DNA of 64,000 nucleotides from 66-474 sp035606235 (lineage in GTDB: Bacteria > Pseudomonadota > Gammaproteobacteria > Xanthomonadales > Rhodanobacteraceae), in contig DATNFU010000044.1 in NCBI GenBank assembly GCA_035606235.1, forward strand, positions 1 to 64,000, written 5' to 3'. Made by a program: the position numbers and the translations under genes. The notes below the pieces were generated by a model. The model was not told the DNA's origin. It ran no database searches and saw only the letters and a program-made list of their open reading frames with translations. Position 1 is the first letter of the stretch; the number at the start of each line of letters is the position of its first letter. Below are positions 16,110 through 24,960 of this stretch, piece by piece.

Positions 16110-17510
16110 TTACTTCGGCGGCGGCGGCAGGCGCTCGAAGCTGCCGGGATCGCCGGGGAATTCCACCGGGCTTTCCCAGCCATCCTGGCTGACGGCGGAG
16201 ACCCCAAAAAAATAATCGTCGATGTTGATGCCCTTCAACACGATCGAAGTTGCATCGCCGGCATCGCGTGAGTTTTGCCATTGCGGCGCGGTCGTCTCGC
16301 GCCACCACACCGTGTAGCGCGCGGCGCCCGGCGAAGGCTGCCAAGACACCGTGGTGTCGTAAGTGACCGCGCCCTTGATCTGCACGTCCTGCGGCGGCAT
16401 CGGCGCACTCGCCATCGACGCCATCGTCAGCGCGTTTACGCGCGTGACGTTCGCGAGATAATCGAAATCCACGTGGTCGATGGTGTCACCGTAATGGATG
16501 CCATTCTCCACGCGCACGTCCTGATGTTGATGCGTGTAATCCTCCTGCGATTCGGTGACGCGCACCGCGGGATAGCCCTGCTCCAGGAAAGACACCTGGT
16601 CGCCGCCGCGGCCGTAGCGGTCGGTTCGGTAGACCATGCGCACATGAAAATCGTCGAGATACTGATCGGCGAGCGTGGTCACGTAGCGCGCGATGTTGCG
16701 CGAGGGCGAATCCAGTTCGCCGCCGTGATAGCTGCGGGCTTTGGCCTGCTTGGCGGTCTCATTCATTTTGGTGCCTTCCGAGAACACGCGCACGGTGTGC
16801 GGATCGATCTGGCCGTCACCACCGCGCGGACTGCCGACGATGTCGTTGTTGAGATCGGCCTCTACTTTCCAGCCATGATCCACTGCGTATTGGGCGATGA
16901 TCTGGCCGCCGTACAGGCCTTGCTCTTCGCCGGAATCGGCGGAGTAAACCAACGTCGCCGCGAACTTGTACTTCGACAGTACATGCGCGGCTTCGATCAG
17001 CGCGGACACGCCCGATGCATCGTCGTCCGCGCCGGGCGCATCGTGGGTCGCATCCATCACGTCGCTGCGGCGCGAATCCAGATGCCCGGTGATCACGATC
17101 ACGCGATCGGGATCGGTCTGCCCGCGCTGGATCGCGACCACATCCATTACCTCCACGCCGTTCTTGGGTGTGCGTTCCCCGGTGAACACTTTGGAAGGCG
17201 TGACGATTTCGAGGCAGCCGCCGCAGCCTTTCGAGATGTCCTCGAACTGCGACTTCACCCAGCGCCGCGCCGCGCCGATACCGCGCGTATCCGACTTCGT
17301 ATCCGAGAGCGTGCTGCGGGTGCCGAAGCCCACCAATTTCGCATCGATGTCGTGCAGCGATTGCGCCGAGACCGCTTGGGCGATCGCGCGCAATTGCGGA
17401 TGCGTGTTGGCCGGCGGCGGATTGGAAGTCGGCGCATCGGAAGCGAACGCGGGCAACGTGAGTACGAAGGCCGCGGCGGCGATCGCTGTGTGGATTCGAA
17501 GCATGCGCAT
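16110..17510 (-). CDS. Secreted M28 family zinc peptidase with C-terminal fibronectin type III domain
   Basis: Extracytoplasmic aminopeptidase-like enzyme, 466 residues. The start MRMLRIHTAIAAAAF has a good ribosome site (GAGGAA) and a clear signal peptide ending near PAFASDA. M28 metal-ligand motifs are visible: GHLDSRRSD, GADDDASGVSALIEAA, SGEEQGLYG and NDIVGSPRGG. The final ~95 residues (APMPPQDVQIKGAVTYDTTV onward) look like a fibronectin type III domain, with SWQPSPGAARYTVWWRE. It is divergent from a second M28 gene at 17773 but the two are not close copies. The substrate is unknown; similar proteins act on peptides outside the cell. Confidence 0.9.
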   Translation of the reverse strand: MRMLRIHTAIAAAAFVLTLPAFASDAPTSNPPPANTHPQLRAIAQAVSAQSLHDIDAKLVGFGTRSTLSDTKSDTRGIGAARRWVKSQFEDISKGCGGCLEIVTPSKVFTGERTPKNGVEVMDVVAIQRGQTDPDRVIVITGHLDSRRSDVMDATHDAPGADDDASGVSALIEAAHVLSKYKFAATLVYSADSGEEQGLYGGQIIAQYAVDHGWKVEADLNNDIVGSPRGGDGQIDPHTVRVFSEGTKMNETAKQAKARSYHGGELDSPSRNIARYVTTLADQYLDDFHVRMVYRTDRYGRGGDQVSFLEQGYPAVRVTESQEDYTHQHQDVRVENGIHYGDTIDHVDFDYLANVTRVNALTMASMASAPMPPQDVQIKGAVTYDTTVSWQPSPGAARYTVWWRETTAPQWQNSRDAGDATSIVLKGINIDDYFFGVSAVSQDGWESPVEFPGDPGSFERLPPPPK

Positions 17511-17695
17511 GTCGGATTCCTCGCGGCGGGATTTGCCTAGCGTAAATCCTCGCTGCGCGAAGTGCAGGTGTATTTGGTCACCGTCATTGCGGGTTCCGCG
17601 CCGCGTGCGGCCCCGGAATGGCGAGGATGAGCGCGCGGACGCGGTGCGCCGCAGCATGCCGGGAGCGCAGTCAGGCTCTAAACTGGTCGTTCGTG

Positions 17696-17744
17696 TGTAG
17701 GAGCCGGCCTGGCGACACTTTGTCGCGCGCAGGCGCGCTCCCGC
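17696..17744. repeat. Inverted REP pair upstream of the second M28 gene
   Basis: Two facing copies, tgtaggagccggcctggcga (17696-17717) and tgtcgcgcgcaggcgcgctc (17720-17744), just 28 bp before the start codon at 17773. They lie in the 262-bp divergent promoter region between the two M28 genes. Confidence 0.8.
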
Positions 17745-17772
17745 GTATTGCGACCATCGCAAGGAGAGCCTT

Positions 17773-19452
17773 ATGCGCCGCATCGTCCTGTCTGCCCTCG
17801 TCGTCGCCGCGTGTGTCGCGGCACCCTCGCAAGCCGCCGATCTTCCGGCACCCGCCGACAGTTCGGGTGGCCAAGTCGTGCCATTCGCGCCGGCAATCAC
17901 CGCCCAGGGCTTCCGCGATTACGACAAGGCGATCTCCAGCGATTACATGGAAGGCCGCAAGCCCGGTACTGAAGGCGGGAAGCGCGCGACGGCGTACATC
18001 GTCGAGCGGTTCAAGAAGCTGGGCCTGAAACCGGGCAACCATGACTCGTGGTTCCAGACCGTGCCGACGGTTTCGGCCACCGTGCAGAACAAGGACAAGC
18101 TGAAGCTCGACGTCAGCGAAGGCGGCGGCACGCAGTCCTTTGCTTATGGCACCGACATGGTCGCCTACGACCCGCAGGACAAGCCGCACGTTTCCATCAA
18201 GGACTCGCCGGTCGTCTATCTCGGCTACGGCGTGGACGCGCCGGAATACCAGTGGAACGACTACGCCAACCAGGATGTGAAGGGCAAGACCGTGATCGTG
18301 CTGGTCAACGATCCCGGTTTCGGCGACCACGACCCGAACCTCTTCAAAGGTCGCACGATGACCTACTACGGCCGCTGGACTTACAAGTACGAGCAATGCG
18401 CGCGAGCCGGCGCGGCGATGTGCGTGATCGTGCACGACACCGAGGCTGCGGGCTATCCGTGGACGGTGGTGAAGAACAGTTGGACCGGTCCGCAACTGAG
18501 CCTGCCCGCATCCGAGGATCCCGCGCCGCGCGTGCCGGTGGCCGCATGGATAACGACCGATGGGGCGCGGCGGCTGTTCGCCAAGGCCGGGCTGGATTTC
18601 GACAAATTGAAAGCGGCCGCCGACCACCGCGGCTTCAGGCCGGTTGCCTTGAACGCCAAGGCTTCAATCGCCTTCGACAGCACCATCGAACACGGCAGCG
18701 CCAACAACGTGCTCGGGCTGGTCAAGGGCAGCAAATATCCCGATCAGGTGATCGTGTATTCGGCGCACTGGGATCATTTCGGCCGCGATCCGAAATTGAA
18801 AGGCGACCAGATTTTCAACGGCGCGATCGACAACGGCACCGGCATCTCGGCGCTGCTGGAAATCGCCGGCGCGTTCGCCAAGAGCAAACCCGAGCGCAGT
18901 GTGCTGTTCCTGGCCACCACGTTGGAGGAATCCGGCCTGCTCGGTTCGCTCTATTACACCCAGCATCCGGTGTTTCCACTGGACAAGACCGTCGCAGACA
19001 TCAATATGGATGCGATGGACGTGATCGGCCCGACGAAGAACCTGCAGATCATCGGCAGCGGGCAATCGCAACTGGAAGACATGCTGAAAGCCGCGCTGAA
19101 AAAGCAGGGCCGCTATACCAGCCCCGATGCCACGCCGGAGAATGGCTTCTACTACCGCGCCGATCATTTCAGCTTTGCCAAAGCCGGCGTGCCCGCGCTG
19201 ATGAGCCAGACCGGCAATGACAAGGTGAAGGGCGGCACCGCGGCAGGCACTGCTGCACTCGCCGATTACACCGCGCATCGCTACCACACGCCGCAGGACA
19301 ACTTCGATCCGAATTGGGATTTTTCGGGCGTAGCCGAAGACGCGCAGGCGCTCTACGAAGTCGGCGCGCAACTCGCCAACAGCCAGCAATGGCCGCAGTG
19401 GAACACCGACAGCGAGTTTCGCGCGAAACGGCAGAAGGAGATGGCGCACTGA
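17773..19452 (+). CDS. Secreted M28 family metallopeptidase with inserted PA-like domain
   Basis: 559 residues, exported: MRRIVLSALVVAACVAAPSQA is a clean signal peptide, preceded by AGGAGAG. An M28 fold is interrupted at about residues 120-290 by a protease-associated-like region (VVYLGYGVDAPEYQWNDY to ARAGAAMCVIVHDT). Metal-site motifs are AHWDHFG, GAIDNGTGISALLEIA, TLEESGLLGS, INMDAMD and YYRADHFSF. This arrangement matches bacterial aminopeptidases of the Xanthomonas/Shewanella type. It ends in a one-base overlap with the next start codon (TGATG), so the next gene is likely co-translated. Confidence 0.92.
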   Translation: MRRIVLSALVVAACVAAPSQAADLPAPADSSGGQVVPFAPAITAQGFRDYDKAISSDYMEGRKPGTEGGKRATAYIVERFKKLGLKPGNHDSWFQTVPTVSATVQNKDKLKLDVSEGGGTQSFAYGTDMVAYDPQDKPHVSIKDSPVVYLGYGVDAPEYQWNDYANQDVKGKTVIVLVNDPGFGDHDPNLFKGRTMTYYGRWTYKYEQCARAGAAMCVIVHDTEAAGYPWTVVKNSWTGPQLSLPASEDPAPRVPVAAWITTDGARRLFAKAGLDFDKLKAAADHRGFRPVALNAKASIAFDSTIEHGSANNVLGLVKGSKYPDQVIVYSAHWDHFGRDPKLKGDQIFNGAIDNGTGISALLEIAGAFAKSKPERSVLFLATTLEESGLLGSLYYTQHPVFPLDKTVADINMDAMDVIGPTKNLQIIGSGQSQLEDMLKAALKKQGRYTSPDATPENGFYYRADHFSFAKAGVPALMSQTGNDKVKGGTAAGTAALADYTAHRYHTPQDNFDPNWDFSGVAEDAQALYEVGAQLANSQQWPQWNTDSEFRAKRQKEMAH

Positions 19453-19832
19453 TGCACCACTCCCGCCTGTGCTCACTGCAGATCGACTGCAACGTCTCCG
19501 ACATCGACGAGGCGACCCGCTTCTGGGCCGCCGCGCTCGGCTGGCCGGTGGACATGGACCATCCTGGAAGCCGGGACAAGTATCGGCAGCTCGCGACGCC
19601 GGTGGATCAACCGATGGTGCAGCTCCAGCGCGTGGAGCACGAAAGCCGCGTGCACCTGGACATCGAAACCGACGAGATCGAGGCGGAAATCGCGCGGCTG
19701 GAAAAACTCGGTGCGGTGGTGGACAAGCGATTCGAGCGCTGGGTGGTAATGCGTGCACCGACCGGACAGCGCTTCTGCGTGGTGCGCGTGCAGCGTCCGG
19801 GATTTGCGGAGAACGCGAATCGGTGGGATTGA
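19452..19832 (+). CDS. VOC (glyoxalase/bleomycin resistance-like) family protein
   Basis: 126 residues from MHHSRLCSLQIDCNVSD. The pattern DEATRFWAAALGWPVD, then RVHLDIETDEIEAEIARLEK and GAVVDKRFERWVVMRAPTGQ followed by RFCVV, is that of the VOC superfamily 'glyoxalase-like domain' group that has no assigned substrate. The start codon overlaps the stop of the M28 gene, suggesting one transcript. An upstream extension of the frame exists but only inside the peptidase gene. Confidence 0.85.
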   Translation: MHHSRLCSLQIDCNVSDIDEATRFWAAALGWPVDMDHPGSRDKYRQLATPVDQPMVQLQRVEHESRVHLDIETDEIEAEIARLEKLGAVVDKRFERWVVMRAPTGQRFCVVRVQRPGFAENANRWD

Positions 19833-19839
19833 CCTGCTG

Positions 19840-20529
19840 ATGACGGCGATCGTGACATCGAGGGTGGTCGCGGAGTTCTACCGCGGCATCGACTTTCCCC
19901 AAAACTGGGACACTGGCGATGCCCCGATCACCGTGGGGATGGCGCGAGAGCGCGTGATGTCGGTCATCGTTCTTCTCGATGCGCAGGCCAAGCCGCTCGC
20001 AGCTTGCTGGCAAGTCGAAGGAGAAGACGAGCGGTTTGTCCGTATCCGCTTCGAAGCCGGAGAAGAGGATGATCTGCTCGATGGCCTGAATGACGACTTG
20101 GGCGCGCAAAGCCTGAGGATTGGTGTCGAGGATCTGTTTGCGACGCTGTTGTGGGAGCCCAGGGAGCTTCGTCCCGACCAGGCCACCTACGTCCGCAAGG
20201 AAGTTTTGTTGCGCGGCAGATATTCTCGACTGGTCTGGAATCTTTCCACGCGTGAAATTCTCACGCACGCTTCCGACTTGCTGTTCGTCACGCGACAGAC
20301 CTCCGACAAGTTGGCGCAGGGCGTGCCAGACAACGTCGAAGAAATGCACGTGGACGCAGACAAGAACGTCTCCGAAGATTTTATTGTTCTACCTGCCGAT
20401 CCCGCGATGCCGAAAGCACGCGATCAGGAACTCGCCACCCAGAAGGTGCTCGCGTTGGCGCTTGCCATCTTGCTGGCGGCGCTAGTGATTGGTGCGCTCG
20501 CCATCGATTTGGTTGATGCAAAATCCTAG
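19840..20529 (+). CDS. Unknown protein with a C-terminal membrane anchor
   Basis: 229 residues from MTAIVTSRVVAEFYRGIDF, not recognised. The body is acidic and soluble (EGEDERFVRIRFEAGEEDDL, DDLGAQSLRIGVEDLFATLL). The only hydrophobic stretch is the last ~25 residues (VLALALAILLAALVIGALAI), so it looks tail-anchored with the bulk in the cytoplasm. It starts 8 bp after the VOC gene, probably in the same operon. It overlaps the convergent hemF stop by 4 bp. Its base composition is a little less GC-rich than its neighbours, compatible with later acquisition. A longer frame starting at 19753 would overlap the VOC gene and is not preferred. Confidence 0.75.
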   Translation: MTAIVTSRVVAEFYRGIDFPQNWDTGDAPITVGMARERVMSVIVLLDAQAKPLAACWQVEGEDERFVRIRFEAGEEDDLLDGLNDDLGAQSLRIGVEDLFATLLWEPRELRPDQATYVRKEVLLRGRYSRLVWNLSTREILTHASDLLFVTRQTSDKLAQGVPDNVEEMHVDADKNVSEDFIVLPADPAMPKARDQELATQKVLALALAILLAALVIGALAIDLVDAKS

Positions 20530-21431
20530 CGAGCCCAGTCCCTGGCTTTCAAATATCCCGCAAGTTTTGCTTCCGCACTCCCCACCTCAGGCACATAGCC
20601 GTATTCGTAACGCACGCGCGGCGGCAGCGACATCAGGATGGATTCGGCGCGGCCACCCGATTGCAGGCCGAACAGCGTGCCGCGGTCGTAGACCAGGTTG
20701 AATTCCACATAACGCCCGCGACGGTACAACTGGAATTCGCGCTCGCGCTCGCCGTACTCCATATCCCTGCGGCGCGCCACGATCGGCAGGTATGCGTTGA
20801 GGAACCCTTCGCCGACCGCGCGCTGGAATTCAAAACACTTCTCGAACCCCCACGCATTGAGGTCGTCGAAGAACAGCCCGCCGATGCCGCGCGCCTCATT
20901 GCGGTGTTTGATGAAGAAGTACTCGTCGCACCACTTCTTGTATTTCGCATGGACGTCCGAACCGAACGGCGCGCACAGGTCGCGCGCGACCGTGTGCCAG
21001 TGCACGCAGTCCTCGTCGAACGGATAGAAGGGCGTAAGGTCGAAGCCGCCGCCGAACCACCACACCGGTTCCGCATCGGGCTTGCGCGCCTCGAAGAAGC
21101 GCACGTTCATATGCGCGGTCGGCACGTACGGGTTGCGCGGATGCACCACCAGCGACACGCCGCCGGCGGTCCACGAGCGTCCGGCCAGTTCGGGCCGGTG
21201 CGCGCTGGCCGAGGGCGGTAGGGTGTTGCCGGAAACCTTCGAGTAACCGACGCCGGCCTGTTCGAACACCGCGCCGCCTTTCAGCACGCGGGTGCGGCCG
21301 CCACCTCCGGCCGGCCGCGTCCAGGCGTCTTCACCGAAACGCGCGCTTGTGTCAGCCGTTTCCAGCGCGGCGCACAGGCGATCCTGCAAACCGCGCAGGT
21401 AGTCGTCTACTTCCTGGAGGTGTTCGTGCAT
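20526..21431 (-). CDS. hemF: Oxygen-dependent coproporphyrinogen III oxidase
   Basis: Aerobic haem biosynthesis: decarboxylates two propionates of coproporphyrinogen III to give protoporphyrinogen IX. 301 residues. Family signatures are strong throughout: EDAWTRPAGGGGRTRVL, GGAVFEQAGVGYS, ASAHRPELAGRSW, VVHPRNPYVPTAHMNVRFF, WWFGGGFDLTPFYPF, KKWCDEYFFIKHR, RGIGGLFFDDLN, RRGRYVEFNLVYDRGTLFGL and ESILMSLPP. The ATG at 21431 (MHEHLQEVDDYL) fits the family length; a GTG 12 codons upstream is an alternative. Confidence 0.97.
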   Translation of the reverse strand: MHEHLQEVDDYLRGLQDRLCAALETADTSARFGEDAWTRPAGGGGRTRVLKGGAVFEQAGVGYSKVSGNTLPPSASAHRPELAGRSWTAGGVSLVVHPRNPYVPTAHMNVRFFEARKPDAEPVWWFGGGFDLTPFYPFDEDCVHWHTVARDLCAPFGSDVHAKYKKWCDEYFFIKHRNEARGIGGLFFDDLNAWGFEKCFEFQRAVGEGFLNAYLPIVARRRDMEYGEREREFQLYRRGRYVEFNLVYDRGTLFGLQSGGRAESILMSLPPRVRYEYGYVPEVGSAEAKLAGYLKARDWAR

Positions 21432-21480
21432 GGGCCAGGCGGGAGAGAAGCCGTCGCAAAGCGTCACGAGCGAAGGCAGG

Positions 21481-21555
21481 TCGGCCGCCGCCGGAGCGCA
21501 GGAATCGGAATGTACACCTCAGTACATGAGGATTCCGAGCACCGCCGGCGGCCGA
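21481..21555. repeat. Long imperfect hairpin upstream of hemF
   Basis: Arms 21481-21515 and 21522-21555 around the loop acctca. The outer 10 bp (tcggccgccg / cggcggccga) pair perfectly, as do the middle ggaatc/gattcc and the inner atgtac/gtacat. The rest is mismatched. It lies in the 156-bp gap between hemF and the upstream same-strand gene, so it could be a processing signal, a weak terminator or a separate palindromic repeat family. Confidence 0.6.
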
Positions 21556-21587
21556 GATGCCGAGCGCAGCAGCTCTGCGGCGATTTC

Positions 21588-21980
21588 CTACTGCGCCATC
21601 ACCAGCCTGCTCTTGATATCGCTCACCAGGTTCTGGATCCAGCTTGCGTAATTGGTGTGGATCATGCGCACGCCATTCTTCACTTCGTATTTCAGGTTGT
21701 TGCTGGTGACATAGTTGATCTGGATCTGCTGCGGCGTGTAATGCACCGCGATGCTGACGCTGAAATCGCGCGGCGCATAGGTCGCGTCGAGTTCGCCCGG
21801 CATGCGATGGGTGATCGTCCAGGCGCGCTGCATCAGCGATTGCGCGATCACGTCGGTGATTTGCGCGTCGCTGAAACCGGCCGGTACCGCGATCGGCGGC
21901 GGATCGGTGAGCGGCACCTGGCGGAACGCCATCGTCAGCAGCAGCAACGGCAGCAACAGCACGAGATGAATGCGTTTCAT
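21588..21980 (-). CDS. Small exported protein of unknown function
   Basis: 130 residues from MKRIHLVLLLPLLLLTMAF, with an upstream GGGGAAGAA ribosome site. The N-terminus is a signal peptide or anchor, followed by proline-rich PLTDPPPIAVPAGF. The rest (AQITDVIAQSLMQRAWTITH, PRDFSVSIAVHYTPQQIQIN, YASWIQNLVSDIKSRL) looks like a small mixed alpha/beta periplasmic domain. It lies upstream of hemF on the same strand but is separated by a large hairpin. Not recognised as a named family. Confidence 0.75.
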   Translation of the reverse strand: MKRIHLVLLLPLLLLTMAFRQVPLTDPPPIAVPAGFSDAQITDVIAQSLMQRAWTITHRMPGELDATYAPRDFSVSIAVHYTPQQIQINYVTSNNLKYEVKNGVRMIHTNYASWIQNLVSDIKSRLVMAQ

Positions 21981-22110
21981 GTCTTCTTCCCCTTGTTGTA
22001 GAACCAACCGTAAGGTGCAACTGCGCAAGCTTAATACGTAGCCCCGATGAAGCGAAGCGCAAGGGGCGTCGCGCATTGCCCCGGATTCGGCCGCTGCGCG
22101 GCATCCTGGC

Positions 22111-22806
22111 TTACGTCACGCGCGACAACATTCGCTTGTTGCCGATCAAGCGCGCCCACGCGGACCCGGTCTGCAACCACATCAGGTAACCCGCTTCCAG
22201 CGCGATGCGCCGCATGGTGCGGGCGCTGCAGTGCAGCCGCGCTTCCGCCGCGCACGCCTGCGCGGGAAATCCCAGCGCCCGCGCCAGGGCAAAACAACGC
22301 GCAAGGTGGTAACGGCTGCTGATCAGCGCGACATCAGGCAACGGCGCACCCAGCAGCGAACGCGCGTGGCGCAGATTTTCCAGCGAATCGGTGGAAGCCT
22401 GTTCCAGCGTGACCTCGACCGTCACCGGCAAGCCGTGCGCGTGCAGCCAGCGCAAGCCCGCCGCGGCTTCACTGATCTGCGCGCCGGACGCGCCGCCCAG
22501 CAACATCAGTTTCGATGCGGGCTGCTCGGCGAGCACCGCCAGGGCGCGTTGCAAACGCACGATGTACTCGCGTTCCGGCTTGCCGTTGCCACCGAGCCTG
22601 CGTCCGAACACCAGCAGCAGCGGCACGCCTTGCGGCGAACAGGATGCATGCGCGGCGATCCGCGCGACGCGAACCAGGTAGACCAGATACAGCACGCCCG
22701 CGCTCAGCACACAGGCCAGCGCAGTGACGATCAACGAATGCCAGACGTCGCCGTCGGCAAGGTAACGAAATGGGCCGCGGCGGAAGAGGAGTGGGACGTG
22801 CAGCAT
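22111..22806 (-). CDS. DUF218 / YdcF-SanA-ElyC family membrane protein
   Basis: 231 residues from MLHVPLLFRRGPF. One N-terminal membrane helix (SLIVTALACVLSAGVLYLVY, about residues 25-45) is followed by the DUF218 domain: PLLLVFGRRLGGNGKPEREY, KLMLLGGASGAQISEAAA, EQASTDSLENLRHARSLL, and the conserved ALISSRYHLARCFALARALG. Members are membrane-bound and linked to cell-envelope integrity or small-molecule handling. It is divergent from the pigment ketosynthase at 22922; whether it serves the pigment pathway is unknown. The longer frame in this phase is antisense to the ketosynthase and is rejected. Confidence 0.85.
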   Translation of the reverse strand: MLHVPLLFRRGPFRYLADGDVWHSLIVTALACVLSAGVLYLVYLVRVARIAAHASCSPQGVPLLLVFGRRLGGNGKPEREYIVRLQRALAVLAEQPASKLMLLGGASGAQISEAAAGLRWLHAHGLPVTVEVTLEQASTDSLENLRHARSLLGAPLPDVALISSRYHLARCFALARALGFPAQACAAEARLHCSARTMRRIALEAGYLMWLQTGSAWARLIGNKRMLSRVT

Positions 22807-22921
22807 CGGTTTTGGTGCCCGTTGCGCCGGGATGCGAAAGATTAGCTTCCATTCGTTGTCTGCTCCACGCCCCCGTGTTCCGTATACTGCCCGACCGCCG
22901 TTCCCGCGAACATCGACAACC

Positions 22922-24115
22922 GTGCCGCAACGCATTCCGCCACTCGCCGTCACTGCCTGCAGTGCCACTTCCGCGCTGGGTCGCGGCGTGGCCGCGCACG
23001 CGCAGGCGCTGCGTGCCGGGCGCGGCGGTCTGCGCGTCAATGATTTTTCTTCCGCGACGCTTGCATGTTTCATCGGCCGTGCGGAAGGCGTCGAGAACGC
23101 ACCGCTGCCGCAAGCCTTCGCGCATTGGGAATGCCGCAACAACCGGCTGGCGTGGCTGGGCCTGCAGCAGGACGGCCTGCTCGCGGCGGTCGAGCGCGTA
23201 ATCGAACGCCACGGCGCGGATCGCGTCGGACTGATCCTTGGCACCTCCACCGCAAGCATCGGCGCCAGCGAAGAAGCTTACCGGCGTCTGGACGACGGCC
23301 ACTTCCCCGAAGATCTCGCGCGCCCCGCGATCCACACCCCGCATTCCCTGGCGGCATTCGTCGCCGAAGCGACCGGCATCGGCGGCCCGGCGCTGACGAT
23401 CTCTACCGCGTGTTCGTCTTCGGCCAAAGTGTTCGCCAGCGCCGAACGGATGATGCGGCTGGGATTGATCGACGCGGCATTGGTCGGCGGCGTGGACACC
23501 TTGTGCGACAGCGTGCTGTTCGGCTTCAACGCGCTGGAACTGGTGTCGTCGCAACCCTGCCGGCCGTTCGATGTGCGGCGCAACGGCATTTCTATCGGCG
23601 AAGCCGCCGCGTTCGCGGTACTGGAACGCATCGAGGCCGCGCCGCGGGCGCTGCGCCTGATCGGCTACGGTGAATCTTCCGACGCCCACCACATGTCCAC
23701 GCCGCATCCGCAGGCGCGCGGCGCGCGTGCGGCGCTGGACCAAGCCTTGGCGCGCGCGGGCCTTGAACCCGATGCGGTGGATTACATCAATCTGCACGGC
23801 ACCGCGACCATCAAGAACGACGAAATGGAAGCGCTGCTGCTGCCGGAGTTTCCGCGCGCCAGTCGCGCAAGTTCCACCAAGGGCTTCACCGGCCACACCC
23901 TCGGCGCGGCCGGCGCGCTGGAAGCGGTGTTCGCGTTGCTGGCGATCGAGCATGGATTCATTCCGCCCACCCTCCATTGCGAACAACCCTTCGAAGGGCC
24001 GCATCCGTGGCTGGCGCTGGAACCGCACGAACAGCGCGTGAATATCGCCCTGTCCAATTCGTTCGGTTTCGGCGGCAACAACGCATGCCTGGCATTCGCG
24101 CGCGCGGAAGCCTGA
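22922..24115 (+). CDS. Beta-ketoacyl-ACP synthase (FabF-like, aryl polyene / xanthomonadin type)
   Basis: Chain-extending ketosynthase, 397 residues from a GTG start (MPQRIPPLAVTACSATSALG). The catalytic triad is complete: Cys164 in ISTACSSSAKVF, His292 in INLHGTATIKNDE and His325 with Lys320 in TKGFTGHTLGAAGALEA. The C-terminus has NSFGFGGNNACL. It is the first gene of a co-directional run (ketosynthase, CLF-like gene, GT2) within the pigment locus. In aryl polyene systems such enzymes act as heterodimers with a non-catalytic partner, and the next gene is the obvious candidate. The longer upstream frame lacks KS homology and is not used. Confidence 0.92.
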   Translation: MPQRIPPLAVTACSATSALGRGVAAHAQALRAGRGGLRVNDFSSATLACFIGRAEGVENAPLPQAFAHWECRNNRLAWLGLQQDGLLAAVERVIERHGADRVGLILGTSTASIGASEEAYRRLDDGHFPEDLARPAIHTPHSLAAFVAEATGIGGPALTISTACSSSAKVFASAERMMRLGLIDAALVGGVDTLCDSVLFGFNALELVSSQPCRPFDVRRNGISIGEAAAFAVLERIEAAPRALRLIGYGESSDAHHMSTPHPQARGARAALDQALARAGLEPDAVDYINLHGTATIKNDEMEALLLPEFPRASRASSTKGFTGHTLGAAGALEAVFALLAIEHGFIPPTLHCEQPFEGPHPWLALEPHEQRVNIALSNSFGFGGNNACLAFARAEA

Positions 24116-24117
24116 CG

Positions 24118-24960
24118 ATGCCGCCGATCGTTTTTGCCGATCACGCTCCACGCAACGTCGCGGCTTCACGATTGTCCGTGCGCATTGAAGGTATCGGCGC
24201 GTGGACGCGCGGCGCGCCGGATTGGCCGAGCATGCGCGCACTGCTGCGCGGCGAACAAGGCTTGCGCGAGGACGCGCCGGGCAAACCCGCGGCGGGCGCA
24301 TTGCCTGCCGCCGAGCGCCGCCGAGCGCCCGAAGGCGTGCTGCTGGCAACTGAAATCGCGGCGCAGGCTTGCGCGATGGCGGCACGCGATGCGGCCGGCC
24401 TGCCGTGCGTGTTCGCTTCCACGCAAGGGGAACTCGCGATCACCGATTACATGTGCGAGACGCTGAGCGTGGCGCCGCGCGAACTGTCGCCGACCAAATT
24501 CCACAACTCGGTGCACAACGCGCCCGCCGGCTACTGGACGATCGCCACCGGCTGCACGGCCGGCTCGTCGGCCGTTTCGGGCTATCACGTCACTTTCGGC
24601 GCGGGCCTGCTGGAAGCCGCGGTGCTGGCGGCCGCCGAGGATACCCCGGTATTGTTCGCCGCCTACGATGTCGCCGCGACCGGCCCATTGCTCGAGATCG
24701 CGCGCATCTCGCGCGCGTTCGGCATGGCGCTGGTGCTGGCTCCTTGCGACGAAGCCGCGATACCGCGCATCACGCTGACGCTGCGCAACCGGCCCGCAGC
24801 GATCACCGCGGCGCCTGCTGCCGTCGCCGCATTGGCGCAGGATAATCCGCTGACCGCGCACGCGCTGGCGCTGCTGGCCGCGCTGGCTGGCAACACAAAC
24901 TCGCGCTTGACCTTGCCCGCCGCATCGGGTTTGCTGCTCGACATGGAGATATGTACTTGA
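24118..24960 (+). CDS. Beta-ketoacyl synthase-like protein, probable chain length factor
   Basis: 280 residues from MPPIVFADHAPRNV, starting 2 bp after the ketosynthase stop. It resembles the short 'ketoacyl-synt_2' proteins of aryl polyene clusters: VRIEGIGAWTRGAPDW near the start, then CVFASTQGELAITDYM, SPTKFHNSVHNAPAGYW and TIATGCTAGSSAVSGYH. It lacks the C-terminal half of a normal ketosynthase, including the two catalytic histidines in their usual motifs. So it is unlikely to condense on its own, and chain-length-factor partner of the upstream enzyme is the simplest role. Confidence 0.82.
   Translation: MPPIVFADHAPRNVAASRLSVRIEGIGAWTRGAPDWPSMRALLRGEQGLREDAPGKPAAGALPAAERRRAPEGVLLATEIAAQACAMAARDAAGLPCVFASTQGELAITDYMCETLSVAPRELSPTKFHNSVHNAPAGYWTIATGCTAGSSAVSGYHVTFGAGLLEAAVLAAAEDTPVLFAAYDVAATGPLLEIARISRAFGMALVLAPCDEAAIPRITLTLRNRPAAITAAPAAVAALAQDNPLTAHALALLAALAGNTNSRLTLPAASGLLLDMEICT

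Noticed and set aside
18664..20349. 561-codon minus-strand open frame across the M28 and VOC genes
   Set aside because: It crosses two well supported genes and shows no motif.
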